From NCBI GenBank assembly GCA_963589785.1, contig CAVAMJ010000006.1, positions 73,934 through 137,933 of the forward strand: a stretch of DNA of 64,000 nt, in the 5' to 3' direction. Below the pieces are notes generated by a model. It did not search any database and was not told where the DNA came from. It saw only the letters and a list, made by a program, of their open reading frames with translations. This DNA comes from SIG603 sp963589785. GTDB lineage: Bacteria; Bacillota; Clostridia; Oscillospirales; Acutalibacteraceae. Of this stretch, positions 59,676-64,000 are shown piece by piece (positions within the stretch are counted from its first letter, which is position 1; each line of letters begins with the position of its first letter). Made by a program: the position numbers and the translations under genes.

Positions 59676-60476
59676 ATGGGATTTTTAACAGGTAAAACCG
59701 TCATAATCACAGGTGGCGGAAGATCGGTTCTCGATGACGGCAGATGCGGCTCTATCGGCTACGGTATTGCTACTGCATATGCTAAGGAAGGCGCAAACAT
59801 CGTCATTACAGGAAGAAACGTAAAAAAGCTCGAGGACGCTAAGGCAGAGCTCGAGGAAAAATACGGCGTTAAGGTTCTCCCCGTTCAGGCAGACGTCAGC
59901 GCCGGCGCAGACAACGAGGCAATTGTCGCAAATGTTGTCAAGCAGGCTGTCGATACATTCGGCGGAATCCAGGTTCTCATCAATAACGCTCAGGCTTCTG
60001 CATCGGGCGTATCTATTGCCGACCACACAACAGATCAGTTCAACCTCGCAGTTTACTCCGGACTTTATGCCGCATTCTACTACATGAAGGCTTGCTATCC
60101 TTACCTCAAGGAGTCCAAGGGAAGCGTAGTAAACTTTGCTTCCGGCGCAGGACTTTTCGGTAACTACGGCCAGTGCGCATACGCCGCCGCTAAGGAGGGT
60201 ATCCGCGGACTTTCAAGAGTTGCCGCAACAGAATGGGGTCCTGACGGAATCAACGTAAACGTTGTTTGCCCGCTCGCATGGACAGCTCAGCTTGATAAGT
60301 TTGAGAAAGCATACCCAGAGGCATTCAAGGCTAACGTCAAGATGCCGCCAATGGGTCACTATGCAGATCCGGAAACAGAAATCGGTCGTGTATGCGTCCA
60401 GCTTGCTAACCCTGACTTCAAGTATCTCTCCGGTGAGACGCTCACACTCGAGGGCGGCATGGGACTTCGTCCGTAA
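59676..60476 (+). CDS. Short-chain dehydrogenase/reductase
   Basis: 266 residues, Rossmann fold. NNA motif at 103-105, catalytic S156, Y169 and K173 (Y-A-A-A-K). The cofactor loop is unusual: TGGGRSVLDDGRCGSIGYGIA carries an insertion of about 9-10 residues between the TGGG and the GIG-like end (residues 12-32). ITGRN after beta-2 suggests NADP(H). Substrate unknown; the family makes or reduces hydroxy-acyl or sugar alcohols. The ATG at 59676 has AAGGAGCG upstream; a longer frame from 59559 has no site and overlaps the promoter. Confidence 0.88.
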   Translation: MGFLTGKTVIITGGGRSVLDDGRCGSIGYGIATAYAKEGANIVITGRNVKKLEDAKAELEEKYGVKVLPVQADVSAGADNEAIVANVVKQAVDTFGGIQVLINNAQASASGVSIADHTTDQFNLAVYSGLYAAFYYMKACYPYLKESKGSVVNFASGAGLFGNYGQCAYAAAKEGIRGLSRVAATEWGPDGINVNVVCPLAWTAQLDKFEKAYPEAFKANVKMPPMGHYADPETEIGRVCVQLANPDFKYLSGETLTLEGGMGLRP

Positions 60477-60498
60477 TTTCTATTTTTCATAACAGCAA

Positions 60499-60534
60499 AA
60501 ATCTCCGAGAAATTTTCTCGGAGATTTCTTTTTG
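60499..60534. terminator. Bidirectional terminator
   Basis: AAATCTCCGAGAAA pairs with TTTCTCGGAGATTT within 60499-60527, followed by CTTTTTG; shared with the convergent FNT gene. Confidence 0.85.
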
Positions 60535-60540
60535 CTTATA

Positions 60541-61383
60541 TTATTTTTTTGTCTTTGCTTTCTGAATGAAATAGCATGGAAGACCGACAAAGACCATTCC
60601 GCCGATGATGTTTCCGATTGTGACGGGAATAAAATTGTTAAGACTTCCGAGAACAGTAAGATTACTTAACTGCTCTGCTGTTATTCCGTAAGCCTCCTGA
60701 GCCTTAGCGACATAGTCGGGGTTTGTAGCCGCCAAAATTCCTGCCGGGATGTAGTACATATTAGCAACGCAGTGCTCAAATCCTCCGACAACGAATGCGA
60801 GAATCGGGAAGAATATCGCCCATACCTTACCCGCAATGTCAGAAGCGGCTGCAGCCATAAGAACAGCAATACAAACGAGGATATTGCAAAGAATACCCGA
60901 TGTGATACCCTTGAGTGGTGTGATTGACACCTTGCCGACAGCAACCTTGATTGTGTATGCTCCTAAAAGTCCGCTTGAATAGTCGAGATTTCCCGAATTG
61001 AAAATGAGGAAATCGATTATTAACGCACCGATTAAATTGCTTACATAGACAACGAGAAGACTTCTGACGCAAGCGCCGAACGAAACCTTGCCGCAGATTA
61101 CGTCCATAACCATGAGGCAGTCACCGGTGAAAAGCTCACCGCCGACGAATACTATCATCATAAGTCCGACAGGGAATATGCAACCCGCCAACGCACGGGA
61201 AAGACCCACGTTTGTTATTGCGTGAACTGCCGTGTTGCTCGTAGCGGCGCCAAGAGCAATGAACGCACCGGCCATAATTCCGAGCAGTACCATCTTAGCA
61301 AACGGTAACTGAGATTTTCTTTTTCCGCCCTCAAGCGTAGCGTCAATGACCTCCGCTGGAGTGTTAAAATGTTGTTCTGTCAT
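60541..61383 (-). CDS. Formate/nitrite transporter family channel
   Basis: 280 residues, six helices, FNT family (FocA/NirC). The N-terminal FNTPAEVIDATLEGGKRKSQ, helix 2 GGELFTGDCLMV and AFVVGGFEHCVANMYYIPAG (with the pore-lining His-Cys motif) are diagnostic. It moves formate or nitrite, possibly hydrosulfide. In a fermenting anaerobe formate export is the likely job; no formate lyase or nitrite reductase lies next to it to decide. The ribosome site is weak (AAGAAGAA). Confidence 0.92.
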   Translation of the reverse strand: MTEQHFNTPAEVIDATLEGGKRKSQLPFAKMVLLGIMAGAFIALGAATSNTAVHAITNVGLSRALAGCIFPVGLMMIVFVGGELFTGDCLMVMDVICGKVSFGACVRSLLVVYVSNLIGALIIDFLIFNSGNLDYSSGLLGAYTIKVAVGKVSITPLKGITSGILCNILVCIAVLMAAAASDIAGKVWAIFFPILAFVVGGFEHCVANMYYIPAGILAATNPDYVAKAQEAYGITAEQLSNLTVLGSLNNFIPVTIGNIIGGMVFVGLPCYFIQKAKTKK

Positions 61384-61596
61384 GTGTTTATTCTTCTTTC
61401 ATTTTTTAATCAGAGAAATCCGCCTTATGGGCGAATAGCATAAACGATTATACAGAACTAAGGGATAAAATAAAAGTGTATTTTTAATATTTTATTAATT
61501 TTATTTTACTGATAAAGAAATACAATTAATCTTATAGAAATTCATAGCTATTCGCTATCACTCAAATCGATATTTATGTTATCAAATATCTTTTGA

Positions 61597-61633
61597 CGCA
61601 AAAAACCGCAGTCCTATAATCGAACTGCGGTTT
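61597..61633 (-). terminator. Terminator of the HAD-VanW gene
   Basis: AAACCGCAGT (61603-61612) pairs with ACTGCGGTTT (61624-61633); U-run TTTTTG on the - strand side. Confidence 0.8.
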
Positions 61634-61639
61634 ACTTTT

Positions 61640-63034
61640 TTATTTATCCTTAATTAATTCCTTGGGAATGAGGTCATAGTCATACATTACCTGGGAGTGA
61701 TTGTCTCTAATTAATTTTCTCGAAACGGTTTTTCCCGTTTTTTTGTCGACAACATCACGGTAAATCTTAGAAAGTCGGAAATACTTTCCGTTCTGAAGAA
61801 CAAAACGGTGATCGTCCTCAGTGATTTTGTAGTCGTTCTCTACCTCATGCTCACATCTTATCTCAGCTATAAGGGTCTCGTTCTCAACCCATGCGAGCAC
61901 CTGGAAATTCTGATCGGTGTTGTTCTTAAAGCGAACATCGACAAAATTGTAGTTAACGGAAGTTCCCGAGCTCATGGGAATTCTCTCGCCGTGGTCGGGC
62001 GCAAGCGCATCGGAATGGTAGTGAGCCTCCGTCACATCAAGCGGGCTGTGAAGTGCGAGAAGATGAAGCGTGTTTCCGAGGTTACAAAGTCCGCCGCCAA
62101 AATCAGCTATAAGCTTGCCCTGCTGGATAACTCTGCCCTTTTTGTAGCCACGGCTCTCTGTAATAGGGCCGACAAGCTTCCAGAAAGAAAAGGTCTCACC
62201 CGGCTTGATTATCGCACCGTTCAATTTACTCGAAGCAATGGCTATATTTTCTGCCTTGCCGTACTGAGTCTCGGGGTCAATGTCCTTGCCACGCTTGATA
62301 AGTCCCGATTCACTTCTGTAAATCAGAACGGGCAAAGGCTTTTCGTTTCTCTCCTTGAGAAATTTCTCGTGACCCGTCATATTCTTCACATGGCGTCTTA
62401 ATATTTCCTTTTTGACGGCAATATCATAGCAAGTGGGGTTGATATCGCCGAACATAATCTCGTGCTTTAAAAATCTCTTGAAATTCTTTGAGAACGATTT
62501 CCCGTCCGACATACTTATTCCGTCCATTCTTTCGTAGTATTTGCTGTGTCTCCACAAAAATAAAATCACAAATTCGAGGTATCTTCCCCAGCCGAGCCAC
62601 TTCGAGCCGTCATCGATGAATTTGACCATTATCGAGGGAATAGAAGCGTTGTTCGCTCCCAGAATATCCTTGAACATTCTGTCGCCGATTACAACAGCCT
62701 CTTTTTCGCTAAGTCCTAAAAGCTTAAGTGCCTGAAGATATGACTTAGGATCAGGCTTGTCCGCATCGCAGATATACTTCGAGCCGATTTTCTCGTTGAA
62801 GCGTGTTACTCGCTCCTCGTCATTATCCGTGAGGAGAACAGTATCAAGTCCGATTTTTCTAAGCTCCTCAAAAAGCTTCTCGACATTTTCGTCGGCATCG
62901 TCACCGTGGTGAACAAGCGTGTTGTCCACATCGAAAATTATTCCGTGATAGCCCTTGTCGTAAAGCTTCTTGTAGTCAATATCGTATGCGCTATTTGCGT
63001 ACTCATACGGGAAATATTTACTAAGCTTTCCCAT
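61640..63034 (-). CDS. HAD phosphatase (YqeG-like) fused to VanW domain
   Basis: 464 residues. The N-terminal half (1-165) is a YqeG/Gep4-like HAD phosphatase: KYFPYEYANSAYDI, nucleophile in IIFDVDNTLVHHG, LLTDND, K in ADKPDPKSY and VIGDRMFKDILGAN. The C-terminal half (about 220-440) is a VanW domain with PGETFSFWKLVGPITESRGY, GGGLCNLGNTLHLLALH and HYHSDALAPDHGERIP. VanW occurs in some vancomycin-resistance clusters with unknown role. Here both lie in one uninterrupted frame, without signal peptide. The ATG at 63034 lies 2 bases after the stop of the upstream TIM-barrel gene, so translation is coupled; its own ribosome site is weak. Confidence 0.85.
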   Translation of the reverse strand: MGKLSKYFPYEYANSAYDIDYKKLYDKGYHGIIFDVDNTLVHHGDDADENVEKLFEELRKIGLDTVLLTDNDEERVTRFNEKIGSKYICDADKPDPKSYLQALKLLGLSEKEAVVIGDRMFKDILGANNASIPSIMVKFIDDGSKWLGWGRYLEFVILFLWRHSKYYERMDGISMSDGKSFSKNFKRFLKHEIMFGDINPTCYDIAVKKEILRRHVKNMTGHEKFLKERNEKPLPVLIYRSESGLIKRGKDIDPETQYGKAENIAIASSKLNGAIIKPGETFSFWKLVGPITESRGYKKGRVIQQGKLIADFGGGLCNLGNTLHLLALHSPLDVTEAHYHSDALAPDHGERIPMSSGTSVNYNFVDVRFKNNTDQNFQVLAWVENETLIAEIRCEHEVENDYKITEDDHRFVLQNGKYFRLSKIYRDVVDKKTGKTVSRKLIRDNHSQVMYDYDLIPKELIKDK

Positions 63035-63038
63035 AGCA

Positions 63039-63707
63039 TTACTTATCCGATGCGATATAATCGCAAACGACATCAATCTGCTCAGAGAAATCCTCGCCGA
63101 ACTTATTCTCGAAGAACGCACTTCCGATCGTGAAAGACCACGGATTGATTTTCTTAATCTCGTCAAGTCTCTCGAAGGAATCGACACTGCCCGCAACACA
63201 GACAGGAGCGTCAAGCTCGCTTACAAGGCGGTCGATAAGCTTCACGGCATCGCCCGTGTAGCGGTAGCCAAGAAGATCTATTCCCCATGCGCCCTTGGCA
63301 ATGTATGACTTAGCCTCAGCGACAATCTCGTCAATATCACCCTCGAGAACGGTCGGTCTCTCTGAAAGCTTGCCGACAAACGGGAGGTACTTCATATTGT
63401 GCTCTTTGCAGTAATCGAGAATTTTATCCGAAAAAACCGTACCCATGAGGTAATCGACACCGCACTCAAATCCGATTTTAACGCCCTCGAGACAGCTCTC
63501 CTCATCATAGCAGACAACCTCCAAGAAGGTTTTCTTTCCGCACTCTTTCATGCGGCCATATAGCTTTTTCATCTCTGCGGGCGGAAGCGGTTCCTCCTTA
63601 AATCCCCAGAACTCAGCCTTGGAATCTTTGCATTTCTCAAAAATTTCAGCAGCATTTTCTACCGTCATATCATTATGCGTGAGCATTACGGTAAGCATTG
63701 GTTTCAT
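63039..63707 (-). CDS. TIM-barrel protein, function unknown
   Basis: 222 residues. Alternating beta-alpha units fit a small TIM barrel, ending with the phosphate-binding-like PVCVAGSVDSFERLDE and FTIGSAFFENKF. KTFLEVVCYDEESC and CGVDYLMGTVF are central strands. It resembles sugar-phosphate or HisA-type enzymes in layout but I cannot assign the reaction. The ATG at 63707 has GGGAGAGAT upstream; the longer frame adds a spurious hydrophobic start. Coupled with the HAD-VanW gene, which suggests a phosphorylated metabolite is handled by both. Confidence 0.7.
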   Translation of the reverse strand: MKPMLTVMLTHNDMTVENAAEIFEKCKDSKAEFWGFKEEPLPPAEMKKLYGRMKECGKKTFLEVVCYDEESCLEGVKIGFECGVDYLMGTVFSDKILDYCKEHNMKYLPFVGKLSERPTVLEGDIDEIVAEAKSYIAKGAWGIDLLGYRYTGDAVKLIDRLVSELDAPVCVAGSVDSFERLDEIKKINPWSFTIGSAFFENKFGEDFSEQIDVVCDYIASDK

Positions 63708-63815
63708 AAATATCTCTCCCTTTCTTTTGAACAAAAGTAGCTTGGTTAGCCGATAAACTAACAAATATAATAGCACCAATATACCAAAATGTAAATATAT
63801 GACATTTTGGTAACA

Positions 63816-63854
63816 AGAGAAAAACACGGCAAATCTTTTTGATTTGCCGTGTTT
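63816..63854 (-). terminator. Terminator of the right-edge gene
   Basis: AAACACGGCAAATC (63822-63835) pairs with GATTTGCCGTGTTT (63841-63854); TTTTTCTC follows on the - strand. Confidence 0.82.
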
Positions 63855-63905
63855 CGGATGTGCTGTGTAATTTAGTAGTGTATGGTATAGGAAGTTGTAA
63901 TCTTA

Positions 63906-64000
63906 TTATTTGCCGGCGTAGTTAAGCATGTCGAGAGTTTGAGTGATTGTAGCGCCGTTTGATGTGTTTGTGAATGTGACCTTCATAATGCTGAAGTTAT
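63906..64000 (-). CDS. C-terminal end of a gene cut by the window edge
   Basis: An open frame enters from the right edge and stops with TAA at 63906-63908, giving about 31 residues ending TITQTLDMLNYAGK. A strong terminator follows about 50 bases downstream, which supports a real gene end. Too little is visible to name it. Confidence 0.5.
   Translation of the reverse strand, partial: NFSIMKVTFTNTSNGATITQTLDMLNYAGK

Noticed and set aside
61640..63034. Vancomycin-resistance cluster because of VanW
   Set aside because: No vanRS, vanHAX or other resistance genes nearby; VanW domains are common outside resistance loci.
1..64000. CRISPR arrays, insertion sequences, prophage, tRNA or rRNA genes
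   Set aside because: No spaced direct repeats, transposase or integrase motifs, terminal inverted repeats with target duplications, or tRNA/rRNA core sequences were recognised on reading; a tRNAscan or Rfam run would be more sensitive.

Overview
The window is a 64 kb stretch of chromosome from a low-to-mid GC Gram-positive anaerobe, most likely a member of the Clostridia (Oscillospirales/Lachnospirales-like gut commensal). The basis is: strong GGAGG-type ribosome sites, sigma-A type promoters with 17-base spacers, U-tailed hairpin terminators between almost every transcription unit, lipoproteins with Ser-rich linkers, a lipoteichoic-acid-synthase-like enzyme, LexA, a YtrA-type GntR regulator, a PASTA protein, and Rsb-type partner switching. 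I see no rRNA, tRNA, CRISPR array, transposase, integrase or phage gene, and base composition looks even, so this reads as core/accessory chromosome rather than an island. Genes run off both edges.

Layout. 1-10 kb: edge-truncated membrane glycosyltransferase (-), GH2 beta-galactosidase (+), MATE exporter (-), MTA/SAH nucleosidase (-), polytopic membrane protein (+), LTA-synthase-like sulfatase-fold enzyme (-). 10-14 kb: a GntR-ATPase-permease operon (-) with a palindromic operator lying over its own -10, then LexA (+). 14.8-24 kb: an oligopeptide ABC transporter, oppBCDF in one operon, preceded by two paralogous, separately transcribed and separately terminated binding lipoproteins. 24-29.8 kb: CxxC redox mini-protein, purine nucleoside phosphorylase, EamA transporter, Cys-rich protein, and a CdaR-type regulator divergent from glycerate 2-kinase. 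29.9-34.2 kb: two MATE exporters flanking an orphan Na+-pump decarboxylase beta subunit with a 42-residue gamma-like protein, headed by a leader that matches the yybP-ykoY (Mn2+) riboswitch pattern. 34.3-38.2 kb: operon of SGNH esterase, serine hydrolase and a DUF4091/GH123-like protein (cytosolic glycan processing). 38.2-38.7 kb: an intergenic region holding a candidate structured RNA. 38.7-46 kb: membrane protein, GNAT acetyltransferase, an EF-G paralogue with degenerate GTPase motifs, D-aminoacyl-tRNA deacylase, a zinc-ribbon/pseudokinase/PASTA membrane protein, VOC and flavin-reductase proteins. 46-50 kb: a five-gene phosphatase/anti-sigma/anti-anti-sigma operon (STAS, response regulator, RsbW, second ATPase-like protein, RsbU) with no sigma factor. 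50-64 kb: Tex, HAD phosphatase plus membrane protein, fourth MATE exporter, Mrp Fe-S carrier, TetR with a divergent MMPL exporter, P-loop kinase, SDR, formate/nitrite channel, TIM-barrel protein coupled to a HAD-VanW fusion.

Most interesting. (i) The Mn2+-riboswitch-like leader on an orphan oadB/oadG pair: every ion-path residue I can check in OadB is kept but no carboxyltransferase or biotin carrier is present, suggesting an ion transporter tied to metal homeostasis. (ii) The sigma-less Rsb-type operon with a response regulator in the middle, whose RsbW appears to start at ATT overlapping the upstream stop codon. (iii) The unassigned structured RNA near 38.45-38.73 kb. (iv) The PASTA pseudokinase and the HAD-VanW fusion. 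Start codons were re-chosen for many genes from the visible ribosome-binding sites; those choices are stated per entry. All family assignments come from reading motifs; no database search was run.
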